A stretch of 54,714 nucleotides of DNA, taken from assembly GCA_021323335.1 (NCBI GenBank), contig JAJTCN010000040.1, forward strand, positions 1 to 54,714, read 5' to 3'. This DNA is from Ramlibacter sp. GTDB taxonomy: Bacteria > Pseudomonadota > Gammaproteobacteria > Burkholderiales > Burkholderiaceae_C. How positions within the stretch are numbered: the stretch's first letter is position 1; each line of letters begins with the position of its first letter. Below, piece by piece: positions 26,173 to 34,965 of this stretch. A program made the translations under genes and the position numbers. Under the pieces are notes generated by a model. The model saw only the letters and a list, made by a program, of their open reading frames with translations. It ran no database searches and was not told the DNA's origin.

Positions 26173-26265
26173 GGCGGCTGTCTCCTGTTGATGCACCGCG
26201 AGCGGGCGCTGGGGCATTGTGGAGGGGCGGGCCGGCGGGGGTAAGGGGGGAGGAGGGGGGGATGG

Positions 26266-27198
26266 CTAGGGGGATGCCATGTTGACAGGCCCCGCCACTT
26301 CGCGCGCGACGCCGGCCAGCTTGCTGGCGAACGCCGCCGCCGCGGTGGAAAGGCTGCGATCGCGCCGGTGCAGCACGCCGATGGTGCGGCGGGCCGAGGC
26401 GTCGTGCAGGCCGCACGACATCAGCCCGTGCAAATCCAGCTCGGGCAGCGCCAGCGCGGGCAGCACCGTGATGCCCAGGCCCTGGCGGACGAGGCGGATC
26501 GCCGTGGTCATGTGCGTCACGTCGTAGCGCGATGCCGCCGCCGAGGCCTCGGTCCCCTCCTGCGTCGCCTCGTCGTACAGCTCGCGCACGCTGGAGCCGC
26601 GCGACAGCAGGATCAGGTCGTGCCGCACGATGTCGCGCCAGTACAGGCGGGGGTGCGCCGCCACTTCGTGGCCGGCCGGGAACACCACGGTGAAGGTGTC
26701 CTCCAGCAGCGTCTCGAAGGCCAGGTCGGCGGCCGGCCCGAGCTGCGCCGCGATGGCGAATTCGATCTGGTTGGTGCGCACCATCGCCACCAGATCGTCG
26801 TTGTGGGCCTCGACCACCCGCACGCGCAGCGTCGGGTGCGCGGCGCGCAGCAGGCGCAGTGCCGGCGGCACGAGCGTCAGCGAGGTGGACGGCAGCGAAC
26901 CCACCACGACCGACCCTCGCCGCACGGCGGCCAGGTCCAGCATGCTGCGGTATGCCTCCTCCAGGTCGGTCATGGGCCGCTCGGTGCGCGCGAGGAAGTC
27001 CTTGCCGGCCGCGGTCAGGGCGATGCCGCGCGTGTTGCGATCGAACAGGCGCACGCCCAGGATGTCCTCCAGGTCGCGGATCAGGGCGGTGAAGGAAGGC
27101 TGCGTGACGCCCAGCCGGTCCGCAGCCAGCGTGAAGGACCCGGTCTGCACCGCCAGCAGGAACGCCTTGACCGGTCGGTATTTGATATTCATAGCCAT
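26266..27198 (-). CDS. LysR-family transcriptional regulator
   Basis: A 310-aa LysR protein. The N-terminal winged helix-turn-helix contains FLLAVQTGSFTLAADRLGVT followed by QPSFTALIRDLE, and the effector-binding domain starts with GSVVVGSLPSTSLTLVPPAL. The start ATG at 27198 has an alternative at 27192. It is divergent from the aldehyde dehydrogenase operon with about 100 bp between, the classic LysR arrangement, and lies upstream of the TRAP genes on its own strand. It probably activates the catabolic operon in response to its substrate or an intermediate. Confidence 0.92.
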   Translation of the reverse strand: MAMNIKYRPVKAFLLAVQTGSFTLAADRLGVTQPSFTALIRDLEDILGVRLFDRNTRGIALTAAGKDFLARTERPMTDLEEAYRSMLDLAAVRRGSVVVGSLPSTSLTLVPPALRLLRAAHPTLRVRVVEAHNDDLVAMVRTNQIEFAIAAQLGPAADLAFETLLEDTFTVVFPAGHEVAAHPRLYWRDIVRHDLILLSRGSSVRELYDEATQEGTEASAAASRYDVTHMTTAIRLVRQGLGITVLPALALPELDLHGLMSCGLHDASARRTIGVLHRRDRSLSTAAAAFASKLAGVAREVAGPVNMASP

Positions 27199-27215
27199 GG
27201 GCTAATAGTAAGCGT

Positions 27216-27229
27216 CAAATTCCGATTTG
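27216..27229. promoter_or_regulatory. candidate LysR operator dyad
   Basis: CAAATTCCGATTTG is a 5-bp dyad (CAAAT-N4-ATTTG), AT-rich against the surrounding sequence. One step further out it is an imperfect GTCAAAT/ATTTGTC. It sits between the LysR start and the aldehyde dehydrogenase start, where a LysR autoregulatory site is expected. Position and symmetry only. Confidence 0.45.
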
Positions 27230-27298
27230 TCCTATGGCTTGTCGCGGCCCATGATCCCGCCTCACTCCCGGCCTTCCGGCCGTTTCGGGAAGCCCTTC

Positions 27299-28768
27299 AT
27301 GACCGCAGAAACCATCCAACCCTTCCGTATCGGCGCCGAGTGGCGCGACGGCGGCGGCGAGTGCATCCGCTCCGTCTACGCCGGCGACGGCTCCGTCATC
27401 GGGGCCGTGGCCCGGGCCACCGCGCGCGACGTCGACGACGCCGTCGAGGTGGCCGAGAAGGCCTTCCGCACTTCGCCGTGGCGCAAGCTGCGTCCCGACG
27501 TGCGCGCCACCACGCTGTACGAGATCGGCCGGCGCATCACCGCCGAGCGCCAGGACCTCGCGCACCTGCAGATGCTGGACAGCGGCAAGCCGCTGAAGGA
27601 ATGCCAGCACATGGTGGACAACGCCGCCTATTTCTTCCGCTACTACGCGGCGCTGTGCGAGACCTGGCAGAACGAAGTGACCAGCCCGCGCGGCGATTAC
27701 TTCTCCATGTCGCTGGCCGAGCCCTTCGGCGTGGTGGCCGCGATCACGCCCTGGAACTCGCCGATCATGGCCGAGGCCCAGAAGGTCGCGCCGGCGCTGG
27801 CCGCCGGCAACGCCGTCATCCTCAAGCCTTCCGAAGAGACGCCGCTGCTGGCGCTGCAGCTGGCGCGCATCTGTTCCGAGGCGGGCCTGCCGGAAGGGCT
27901 GCTCACCGTCCTGCCGGGCTACGGCGAGGACGTCGGCGCGGCGCTGGTCAAGCATCCGGGCGTGCGCATGGTGTCCTTCACCGGCGGCACCGACACCGGA
28001 CGCGCCATCGCCGGCGTCGCCGGGACCCGGCTGATTCCGGTCGGCCTGGAGCTGGGCGGCAAGTCGCCGCACATCGTGTTCGACGACGCCGACTTCGAAA
28101 AGGCGGTGGGCGGCGTGCTCTCCGGCATCTTCGGCTCGGCCGGGCAAAGCTGCGTGGCGGGCACCCGGCTGTTCGTGCAGAAGTCGCTCTACGGCCGCTT
28201 CGTCGATGCGCTGGTCGAACGGACGAAGAAGGTTCGCGTCGGCCTGCCCGACCACCCCGCAACGCAGATGGGCCCGCTGGTGTCCAAGGCGCATCGCGCG
28301 CGCGTCGCCGGCTACGTGGACATCGCCCGGCAGGAAGGGGGCCGCGTGCTGGTCGGCGGCGGCATTCCCGACGATGCCAAGCTGGCCAACGGCTGGTTCT
28401 ACCAGCCCACCGTGATCGAAGGACTGCCCAACACCGCCCGTGCCTGCCAGGAAGAGATCTTCGGCCCGGTGCTGGTCTGCCTGCCGTTCGAGGACGAGGC
28501 CGATGTCATCGCGCAGGGCAACGGCACGGTGTTCGGCCTGGCGGCGGGCATGTGGACCGGCGACTACGCCCGGGCCTGGCGCGTGGCGCGCGAGCTGGAA
28601 GCCGGCTCGGTCTGGATCAACACCTACAAGCAGTCGCACATCGCCACCGCCTTCGGCGGCTTCAAGGCCAGCGGCATCGGCCGCGAGAAGGGCTTCCACG
28701 GCCTGCGCCTGTATTCGCAAGTCAAGAGCGTGTTCTTCGGCATGCACGACAAACCCCTGGGACTCTGA
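27299..28768 (+). CDS. NAD(P)-dependent aldehyde dehydrogenase
   Basis: A 489-aa ALDH-superfamily enzyme oxidising an aldehyde to a carboxylate. Visible are the substrate/cofactor segment PFGVVAAITPWNSPIMAEAQ, the Glu motif LELGGKSPHIVF, the catalytic Cys in GSAGQSCVAGTR, and the C-terminal motif AFGGFKASGIGREKGFHG. All catalytic residues are present and the length is typical. The ATG at 27299 is preceded by a short GGGA. First gene of a seven-gene operon that faces the LysR gene. Confidence 0.92.
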   Translation: MTAETIQPFRIGAEWRDGGGECIRSVYAGDGSVIGAVARATARDVDDAVEVAEKAFRTSPWRKLRPDVRATTLYEIGRRITAERQDLAHLQMLDSGKPLKECQHMVDNAAYFFRYYAALCETWQNEVTSPRGDYFSMSLAEPFGVVAAITPWNSPIMAEAQKVAPALAAGNAVILKPSEETPLLALQLARICSEAGLPEGLLTVLPGYGEDVGAALVKHPGVRMVSFTGGTDTGRAIAGVAGTRLIPVGLELGGKSPHIVFDDADFEKAVGGVLSGIFGSAGQSCVAGTRLFVQKSLYGRFVDALVERTKKVRVGLPDHPATQMGPLVSKAHRARVAGYVDIARQEGGRVLVGGGIPDDAKLANGWFYQPTVIEGLPNTARACQEEIFGPVLVCLPFEDEADVIAQGNGTVFGLAAGMWTGDYARAWRVARELEAGSVWINTYKQSHIATAFGGFKASGIGREKGFHGLRLYSQVKSVFFGMHDKPLGL

Positions 28769-28773
28769 ACCAA

Positions 28774-29802
28774 ATGACCAAAGCAAAGCAGGGCGTGGCC
28801 CTCAACCTCGACGGCTCGCGCATCCTGATCGCCGGCGCCGCCAGCCTCGTCGGCTCCCACACCGCCGACCGGCTGCTCGAAGCCGGCGTCAAGGAGGTGG
28901 TGCTGCTGGACAACTTCGCCTTCGGCACGCCCGAGGCCATCGCCCACCTGAAGGACAACCCGCGCGTGCGGATCGTCAAGGCCGACCTGATGCGCCTGCA
29001 CGAGCTGGTCGCCGCCTTCGAAGGCATGGACGGCGTGCTGCACCTGGCCGCCTACATGACGCTCGGCTTCTCGCAGAGCCCGTGGGAGGCGATCGACGTC
29101 AACGTGCGCGGCACGCAGAACATGCTGGAAGCCTGCCGCATCGCCAAGGTGAAGAAGGTGGTGTTCGCCTCGTCGAACGCGGTCTACGGCTACGGCACCG
29201 GCATCGTCGGCGCGCTGGCCGAAGGCGGCCCGTTCCATTCCGTGGGAGCGCCGCCCGCCGCCATCCTGTACGGCGCCTCCAAGATCATGGGCGAGCAGCT
29301 GTGCCGCCAGTACCACCAGAAGCACGGCCAGGACTACCTGGTGCTGCGCTATTCGACGGTGTACGGCGAGCGCCAGCACTACCGCGCGGCCAACGCCCTG
29401 TACATCATGGAGACCTACGACCGCGTGCGCCGGGGCGAGCGCCCCGTGCTGCCGGGTGACGGCACCGACACCAAGCACTTCATCAACGTGGCGGACCTGG
29501 CGCGCGCCAACGTCGCTGCCTTCCGCAGTGGCGCGACCGACATCGCGATGAACATCTCCGGGCCCGAGCCGGTCACCACCGGCGAGCTGGTGCGCATGGT
29601 GCTGGACTACTGCGGCAGCAAACTCGAGCCCGAAGTGAAGCCCGATGCCCCCGGCACCGTCCGCCTCACCTCCGGCGGCGCCTTCCACATCCCGCACGAC
29701 CTGGCGGGCGAAGTGATCGGCTGGAAGCCGCAAGTGGGCATGAAGGAAGGCATCCAGCGCCTGCTGGCCTGGCGCGAGGCGCAGGAACAGGCCGCGAAGT
29801 GA
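28774..29802 (+). CDS. NAD-dependent epimerase/dehydratase (extended SDR)
   Basis: A 342-aa extended short-chain dehydrogenase. It has a Rossmann segment ILIAGAASLVGSHTADRLLE, VLHLAAYMTLGFSQSPWEA, an active-site Ser region VVFASSNAVYGYGTG, the YGASKIMGEQ (YxxxK) catalytic pair, and VLRYSTVYGERQHYRAANAL. It resembles nucleotide-sugar epimerases, but in an operon of organic-acid catabolism it may act on a sugar acid or lactone. Starts 5 bp after the aldehyde dehydrogenase stop. Confidence 0.88.
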   Translation: MTKAKQGVALNLDGSRILIAGAASLVGSHTADRLLEAGVKEVVLLDNFAFGTPEAIAHLKDNPRVRIVKADLMRLHELVAAFEGMDGVLHLAAYMTLGFSQSPWEAIDVNVRGTQNMLEACRIAKVKKVVFASSNAVYGYGTGIVGALAEGGPFHSVGAPPAAILYGASKIMGEQLCRQYHQKHGQDYLVLRYSTVYGERQHYRAANALYIMETYDRVRRGERPVLPGDGTDTKHFINVADLARANVAAFRSGATDIAMNISGPEPVTTGELVRMVLDYCGSKLEPEVKPDAPGTVRLTSGGAFHIPHDLAGEVIGWKPQVGMKEGIQRLLAWREAQEQAAK

Positions 29803-29824
29803 TCGACAACAAGAGGAGACCCGC

Positions 29825-30784
29825 ATGACCTTCGTCAAGACGCTGCTGGCCGGCGCCGGCTTCGCGCTGGCCGGCCTGACCGCCGCCACCCCCGCCTGGG
29901 CCTGGCCCGACCGCCCGATCGAGATCGTCGTCGGCTTCGCCGCCGGCGGCGGCACCGACATCACGGCCCGCACGCTGGCCCAGCACCTGGGCAAGGTGCT
30001 CGGCACGCAGGTGGTGGTCAACAACAAGCCCGGCGCCTCCGGCGGCATCGGCCTGGGCTACGTCGCCCGCGCCAAGGCCGACGGCTACACGCTGGGCATG
30101 ACCAACTTCCCCGGCCTGCTGACGCTGCCGATCGAGCGCCAGGCCGGCTTCACGCTGGCCGACTTCAGCTACCTCGGTAACCTGGTGCGCGACCCCAGCG
30201 CCTTCAGCGTGACGATGGACAGCCCCTACAAATCGGTCGCCGACGTCATCGCCGCGGCGAAGAAGGCGCCCGGCACCATCAGCTACGGCTCCACCGGCGC
30301 CGGCACCGACGACCACCTGCAGATGGTGCTGTTCGAGGAGCTCACCGGTACCAAGCTGCTGCACGTTCCGTTCCCCGGCGCCGGCCCGCTGAAGACCGCC
30401 ATGCTCGGCGGCCACGTGGCCATCGGCGGCCTGAACCTCGGCGAAGTGATGCCGCAGGCCGGCAAGACGATGCGGCCGCTGGCGCAGGCCGGCGTCACCG
30501 CCTCCACGCTGGCCCCCGACGTGCCGACCTTCAAGGCGCAGGGCGTGGACCTGGTGTTCGCCTCCGAGCGCGGCATCGTCGCGCCCAAGGGCCTGCCGGC
30601 GGACGTCGAGCAGAAGCTCGCCGCCGCGCTGAAGCAGGTTGCCGCGAGCCCCGAGTTCCAGGCCCAGATGAAGCAGCAGTTCACCGAGATGGACTACCTG
30701 CCCGGCCCCGAGTGGAAGAAGCGCCTCGACGGCGCGGACGCCGAGTTCCGCAAGCTGTGGGCGAAGAAGCGCTGGGCCGAGTGA
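29825..30784 (+). CDS. Bug-family tripartite tricarboxylate transporter substrate-binding protein
   Basis: A 319-aa periplasmic receptor with an N-terminal signal peptide (cleavage near AWA, residues 20-25). Bug-family features are WPDRPIEIVVGFAAGGGTD, VVVNNKPGASGGIGLGYVAR, ADGYTLGM and FPGAGPLKTAMLGGHV. Such proteins bind carboxylates for TctAB transporters. No tctA or tctB gene is present here, so it is an orphan receptor, as is common in Burkholderiales. GAGGAG lies upstream of the ATG. First of two Bug proteins in the operon. Confidence 0.92.
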   Translation: MTFVKTLLAGAGFALAGLTAATPAWAWPDRPIEIVVGFAAGGGTDITARTLAQHLGKVLGTQVVVNNKPGASGGIGLGYVARAKADGYTLGMTNFPGLLTLPIERQAGFTLADFSYLGNLVRDPSAFSVTMDSPYKSVADVIAAAKKAPGTISYGSTGAGTDDHLQMVLFEELTGTKLLHVPFPGAGPLKTAMLGGHVAIGGLNLGEVMPQAGKTMRPLAQAGVTASTLAPDVPTFKAQGVDLVFASERGIVAPKGLPADVEQKLAAALKQVAASPEFQAQMKQQFTEMDYLPGPEWKKRLDGADAEFRKLWAKKRWAE

Positions 30785-30831
30785 ACGCCGGCCGCCCCCG
30801 AGACACCAACCCGAGACCCCAGGAGACAAAG

Positions 30832-31800
30832 ATGATGCAAAGACGTACCGCGGCCCGCGCGCTGCTCGCCCTCACCGTGGCCGTGCCGATGCTGGCCGGC
30901 GCCCAGGCCTATCCCGCCAAGGCCGTGACCCTGGTCGTGCCGTACCCGGCCGGCGGCGCCACCGACGTGATCGCGCGCATGGTGGCCGACAAGCTGTCCA
31001 CCAAGTGGGGCCAGCCGGTCGTGGTGTCCAACAAGCCCGGCGCCGGCACGCTCGTCGCCGCCGAGCAGGTGGCGCGCGCCGCCGGCGACGGCTACACGCT
31101 GTACATGACCACGGCGGCGCACACCATCAGCGCGAACCTGTACAAGAAGATCCCGTACGATGCGGTGAAGGACTTCACGCCGATCACGCTGACGTCCACC
31201 ATCCCGCTCGTGCTGGTGACCGCGAACTCGCTGCCGGTCAACACGCTGCCGGAGCTGATCGCCCGCGCCAAGGCCGACCCCGGCATGACGTTCGCCTCCA
31301 CCGGCAACGGCACGCCGCAGCACCTGACCATGGAGCTGTTCAAGGCCCGCAACGGCCTGAACCTGACGCACGTGCCGTACAAGGGCGACGCGCCGATGAT
31401 CACCGACCTGATCGGCGGGCAGGTGCCGATGGCCTTCGTCACGTTGTCCGCCGCCATGCCGTACATCAAGTCCGGCAAGATCAAGGCCATCGCCCTGGCG
31501 CACGACAAGCGCGTGGACGGCATCGCTGCCGTGCCCACCTTCACGGAGGCAGGCATGCCCGGCTTCGTGTCGGCCACCTGGTTCGGCCTGTTCGGGCCCG
31601 GCACGCTGCCGGCCGACCTGACCAACCGCATCTACCGCGACGTCGCGCAGATCGTCGCGGTGCCCGAGTTCACCGCCAAGCTCAAGGACATGGGTGGCGT
31701 GGTGGACAACAGCACGCCGCAGGCCTTCCAGGCCCACATCCAGGCCGAACTCAAGCGCTGGGGCGAAGCCGTGAAGGCTTCCGGCGCGCAGGTGGATTGA
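30832..31800 (+). CDS. Bug-family tripartite tricarboxylate transporter substrate-binding protein
   Basis: A 322-aa second Bug receptor, clearly divergent from the first: signal peptide ending LAGAQA, then YPAKAVTLVVPYPAGGATDV, VVVSNKPGAGTLVAAEQVAR, FASTGNGTPQHLTMELFK and HVPYKGDAPMITDLIGGQV. AGGAG precedes the tandem ATGs at 30832 and 30835. With the upstream Bug protein and the TRAP receptor, three binding proteins of two different transporter classes serve this one cluster. Confidence 0.92.
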   Translation: MMQRRTAARALLALTVAVPMLAGAQAYPAKAVTLVVPYPAGGATDVIARMVADKLSTKWGQPVVVSNKPGAGTLVAAEQVARAAGDGYTLYMTTAAHTISANLYKKIPYDAVKDFTPITLTSTIPLVLVTANSLPVNTLPELIARAKADPGMTFASTGNGTPQHLTMELFKARNGLNLTHVPYKGDAPMITDLIGGQVPMAFVTLSAAMPYIKSGKIKAIALAHDKRVDGIAAVPTFTEAGMPGFVSATWFGLFGPGTLPADLTNRIYRDVAQIVAVPEFTAKLKDMGGVVDNSTPQAFQAHIQAELKRWGEAVKASGAQVD

Positions 31801-31810
31801 AGGCGCTCGC

Positions 31811-32497
31811 ATGACGAACGAAGACAACGCGCTGCTGGAACGCTGCGCCCGCATGGGCAGCAGCACCTGGTCCGATGCGCTGGACGCGTGCGGCATCGCC
31901 GGCGTGGTGCAGGGCATCGCGCGCCGCAGCGGAGAGGGGCCGGCGGCCGGCTTTGCCGTCACGGCCCGCCACGAGTGGGGCCCGTACGGCGCGTTCGACC
32001 GTGCCGACTTCGCCGTCGGCCGCCTCGTCGCAGCCACCGGCCCCGGCCGCATTCTGATGGTGGATGTGGGCGGCGCCGCCATCTCCACCTTCGGCGGCAT
32101 CGCGTCGCTGGCGGCCTCCGGCCGCCGCGCGACGGGCATCGTGATCGACGGCGCCTGCCGCGACACCGACGAGATCCGTGCCACCGGCCTGACCATGGCG
32201 AGCCGCTGGGTCACGCCCACCACGGGCAAGACGCGGCTGCGCCTGCAGGCCATGGGCGAGCCGGTCACCATCGGCGGCGTGGCCGTCAAGGAGGGCGACC
32301 TGGTGGTGGTGGACGACACCGGCATCGTGGTCGTGCCGCGCGGGGAACTGCCGCGCGTGCTGGCCGAAGCCGAGCGCATCCTGGCGGTGGACCATACGGT
32401 GGAGCAGGGCATCCGCGCCGGCAAGACCTTCGCCGAATCGGCGGCCGACGCCAACTACATCCCGCTGAAGAAGAACGGGGCCCGCGCGGATGCCTGA
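31811..32497 (+). CDS. RraA-like family protein (4-hydroxy-4-methyl-2-oxoglutarate aldolase type)
   Basis: A 228-aa member of the RraA/HMG-CHA aldolase family. Features are STWSDALDACGIAGVVQGI, GRILMVDVGGAAISTFGGIA, the metal/substrate motif GIVIDGACRDTDEI, and GEPVTIGGVAVKEGDLVVVD followed by IVVVPR. The family includes aldolases cleaving 4-carboxy-4-hydroxy-2-oxoadipate and RNase E inhibitors; in a catabolic operon the aldolase/decarboxylase role is more likely. AAGG lies 7 bp before the ATG. The 3' end overlaps the next gene by 8 bp. Confidence 0.88.
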   Translation: MTNEDNALLERCARMGSSTWSDALDACGIAGVVQGIARRSGEGPAAGFAVTARHEWGPYGAFDRADFAVGRLVAATGPGRILMVDVGGAAISTFGGIASLAASGRRATGIVIDGACRDTDEIRATGLTMASRWVTPTTGKTRLRLQAMGEPVTIGGVAVKEGDLVVVDDTGIVVVPRGELPRVLAEAERILAVDHTVEQGIRAGKTFAESAADANYIPLKKNGARADA

Positions 32498-33440
32498 GCG
32501 CGCGCGCATCCTGCAGGTCGGCACGCTCGGCGACGAAACCGACGCGACCCTGCAGGCGCAGTACGACGTGCTGCGGCTGTGGGAAACGCCTGGAGGGCTC
32601 GACGCGCTCGCCGAACGGACCGCCGGCATCACCGCGGTGGTGACGTCGGTGCGGCACGGCTGCAGGGCCGACCTCATCGCCCGGCTGCCGGACCTGCGTG
32701 CGATCTGCAGCTGGGGCGTCGGCTACGAGACCATCGACGTCGCCGCGGCGCATGCGCGCGGCATCGCGGTGAGCAACACGCCGGAAGTGCTGGACGACTG
32801 CGTGGCCGACCTGGCGTGGGCGCTGTTGCTGGCAGCGGCACGGCGCACCTCGGTGGCCGATCGCTACGTGAAGACCGGGCAGTGGCGCAGCATCGGCGCC
32901 TTCCCGCTGTCGACACGGGTCAGCGGCAAGCGCATGGGCATCCTGGGACTGGGCCGCATCGGCGAGGCGATCGCGCGGCGCGGGTCGGGCTTCGGCATGG
33001 AGATCGGCTATCACAACCGCCGCGCGCGCGCGGGCGTGCCGTACCGCTACGTCGAATCGCTGGTCGAACTCGCGCGCTGGTCCGACTTCCTGGTGGTCGC
33101 CTGCGAAGGCGGGCCGGCCACGCGGCACCTGGTGAGTGCCGAAGTGCTCGATGCGCTGGGTCCGCGCGGCATCGTCGTCAACATCGCCCGCGGCAGCGTC
33201 ATCGACGAGGCCGCGATGGTGCGCGCGCTGGCGGAAGGCCGGCTCGGCGGCGCCGGGCTCGACGTGCTGGAGCACGAGCCGGCCGTCCCGCCCGAGCTGC
33301 TGGGCATGGACCAGGTGGCGCTGACGCCGCACGTGGGCAGCGCCACCCACGAGACGCGGCGCGAGATGGCCCAGCTGGTGCTGGACAACCTGGCCTCCTT
33401 TCTCGCCGGGCGCGGGCTGCTGACGCTGGTCGCGGCATGA
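32490..33440 (+). CDS. D-isomer-specific 2-hydroxyacid dehydrogenase
   Basis: A 316-aa NAD(P)-dependent 2-hydroxyacid dehydrogenase. It has GKRMGILGLGRIGEAIARRG (Rossmann GxGxxG), ICSWGVGYETIDVAAAHARG upstream, VVNIARGSVIDEAAMVRAL with the catalytic Arg region, LGGAGLDVLEHEP with the Glu, and the active-site His in LTPHVGSATHETR. It interconverts a 2-oxoacid and a D-2-hydroxyacid. It overlaps both neighbours, so it is coupled in the operon. Confidence 0.92.
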   Translation: MPERARILQVGTLGDETDATLQAQYDVLRLWETPGGLDALAERTAGITAVVTSVRHGCRADLIARLPDLRAICSWGVGYETIDVAAAHARGIAVSNTPEVLDDCVADLAWALLLAAARRTSVADRYVKTGQWRSIGAFPLSTRVSGKRMGILGLGRIGEAIARRGSGFGMEIGYHNRRARAGVPYRYVESLVELARWSDFLVVACEGGPATRHLVSAEVLDALGPRGIVVNIARGSVIDEAAMVRALAEGRLGGAGLDVLEHEPAVPPELLGMDQVALTPHVGSATHETRREMAQLVLDNLASFLAGRGLLTLVAA

Positions 33441-34885
33441 CCAGCGCGAGCAGCCAGGCTGCCTTGCTGGAGCGGCTGCGCGGCATCGCCGGAGCCGCGC
33501 ACGTGCTGGTCGGCGATGCCTGCGCGCCTTACCTCACCGACTGGCGCAAGCTGGTGACGGGGCGCGCGCTTGCCGTGGTTCGCCCCGGCTCCACGGAACA
33601 GGTGCGCGACGTGGTGCGCGCCTGCCTGGAACAGGGCGCGCCCATCGTGCCGCAGGGCGGCAACACCGGCCAGGTGGCCGGCGCGACGCCGGACGGCTCC
33701 GGCCGCGCCGTGGTGGTGCAGCTGGGGCGCATGAAGCGCATCCGCTCCATCGACGTGGAGAACGACACGCTGGTGGTGGAGGCAGGCTGCGTGCTCCAGG
33801 ACCTGCAGGACGCAGCGCGCGCCGCCGGGCGCCTGTTCCCGCTGTCGCTCGGGGCCGAGGGGAGTTGCCTGATCGGCGGCAACCTCGCCACCAACGCCGG
33901 CGGCACGCAGGTGCTGCGCTACGGCAATGCGCGTGAGTTGACGCTCGGCCTGGAAGTCGTCACGGCCGATGGCGAGATCTGGAACGGCCTGCGCGCCCTG
34001 CGCAAGGACAACACCGGCTACGACCTGCGCGACCTCTACATCGGCTCCGAAGGGACGCTGGGGATCATCACGGCGGCGACGCTGAAGCTGTTCCCGCTGC
34101 CAGTGGCGCAGCGCACCGCGCTCGCCGCCACCGGTTCGATCGCGCAGGCAGTGGCGCTGCTGGCCCGGGCGCGCGCCGCGCTCGGTGCCGACCTCACCGG
34201 GTTCGAGCTGATGTCGAGCGTCGCCACCGACCTGGTGCTGCGCCACTGCCCGGACCAGCGCCTGCCGCTGGCGCCCGGCGCTCCCTGGTTCGTGCTGCTG
34301 GAGAGCTCCGACACCGAGAGCGCCGAACGGGCTGCTTCACGTTTCGAGGCGCTGCTGGCGGCGGCCTTGGAAGCCGGCGAGATCCAGGATGCGGCCATCG
34401 CCGAGTCGATCGAGCAATCGCGCGCGCTGTGGCGGCTGCGCGAGAGCATCACGCTGGCGGTCGCGGCCGAGGGCCAGTGCGCCAAGCACGACATCTCGAT
34501 CGCCACCTCGCGCATCCCCGGCTTCATCGCATCCACCGATGCGTTGCTGCGGCAGCGCTTTCCCGGCGTGCGCAGCGCGACCTTCGGACACCTGGGCGAC
34601 GGCAACCTGCACTACAACATCCTGCAGCCCGCCGGCACGCCGGCCGCCGGCTTCGTCGAGGTCCAGCAGGACCTCTCCCGCCTGGTGCACGACGCCGTGC
34701 GCGACCACGCGGGTTCGATCAGCGCCGAGCAGGGCATCGGCGGCTTGCGCACCGCGGACCTGCAGGCCTACGAGGACCCGGTGAAACTGGACTTGCTGCG
34801 CCGCATCAAGCGCGCGCTGGATCCAGCGGGATTGATGAACCCCGGCAAGGTGCTGCCGGTTCATGGCTGTGTTTCCCCCGGCTGA
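33437..34885 (+). CDS. FAD-linked oxidase (GlcD/D-2-hydroxyglutarate dehydrogenase type)
   Basis: A 482-aa flavoprotein. The PCMH-type FAD-binding domain has VPQGGNTGQVAGATPD, GGNLATNAGGTQVLRYGNAR and DLYIGSEGTLGIITAATLKL. The C-terminal FAD-oxidase domain has FGHLGDGNLHYNIL and the terminal DPAGLMNPGKVLP. Members oxidise D-lactate, glycolate or D-2-hydroxyglutarate. Beside a 2-hydroxyacid dehydrogenase, this suggests that a 2-hydroxyacid is the pathway intermediate. Its ATG overlaps the previous stop (ATGA). It is the last gene of the operon. Confidence 0.92.
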   Translation: MTSASSQAALLERLRGIAGAAHVLVGDACAPYLTDWRKLVTGRALAVVRPGSTEQVRDVVRACLEQGAPIVPQGGNTGQVAGATPDGSGRAVVVQLGRMKRIRSIDVENDTLVVEAGCVLQDLQDAARAAGRLFPLSLGAEGSCLIGGNLATNAGGTQVLRYGNARELTLGLEVVTADGEIWNGLRALRKDNTGYDLRDLYIGSEGTLGIITAATLKLFPLPVAQRTALAATGSIAQAVALLARARAALGADLTGFELMSSVATDLVLRHCPDQRLPLAPGAPWFVLLESSDTESAERAASRFEALLAAALEAGEIQDAAIAESIEQSRALWRLRESITLAVAAEGQCAKHDISIATSRIPGFIASTDALLRQRFPGVRSATFGHLGDGNLHYNILQPAGTPAAGFVEVQQDLSRLVHDAVRDHAGSISAEQGIGGLRTADLQAYEDPVKLDLLRRIKRALDPAGLMNPGKVLPVHGCVSPG

Positions 34886-34965
34886 CACGGCGGCGGGCGC
34901 AGTTCCTAGGTTGCCGACGACCTTCGATGCGTAAGGTGGAAGTCTCAGCAATCGAAAGGATCGAC

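Noticed and set aside
26368-28773. Upstream extension of the epimerase reading frame to over 1100 codons
   Set aside because: The extension is antisense to the LysR gene and out of frame over the aldehyde dehydrogenase gene. The true start is at 28774.
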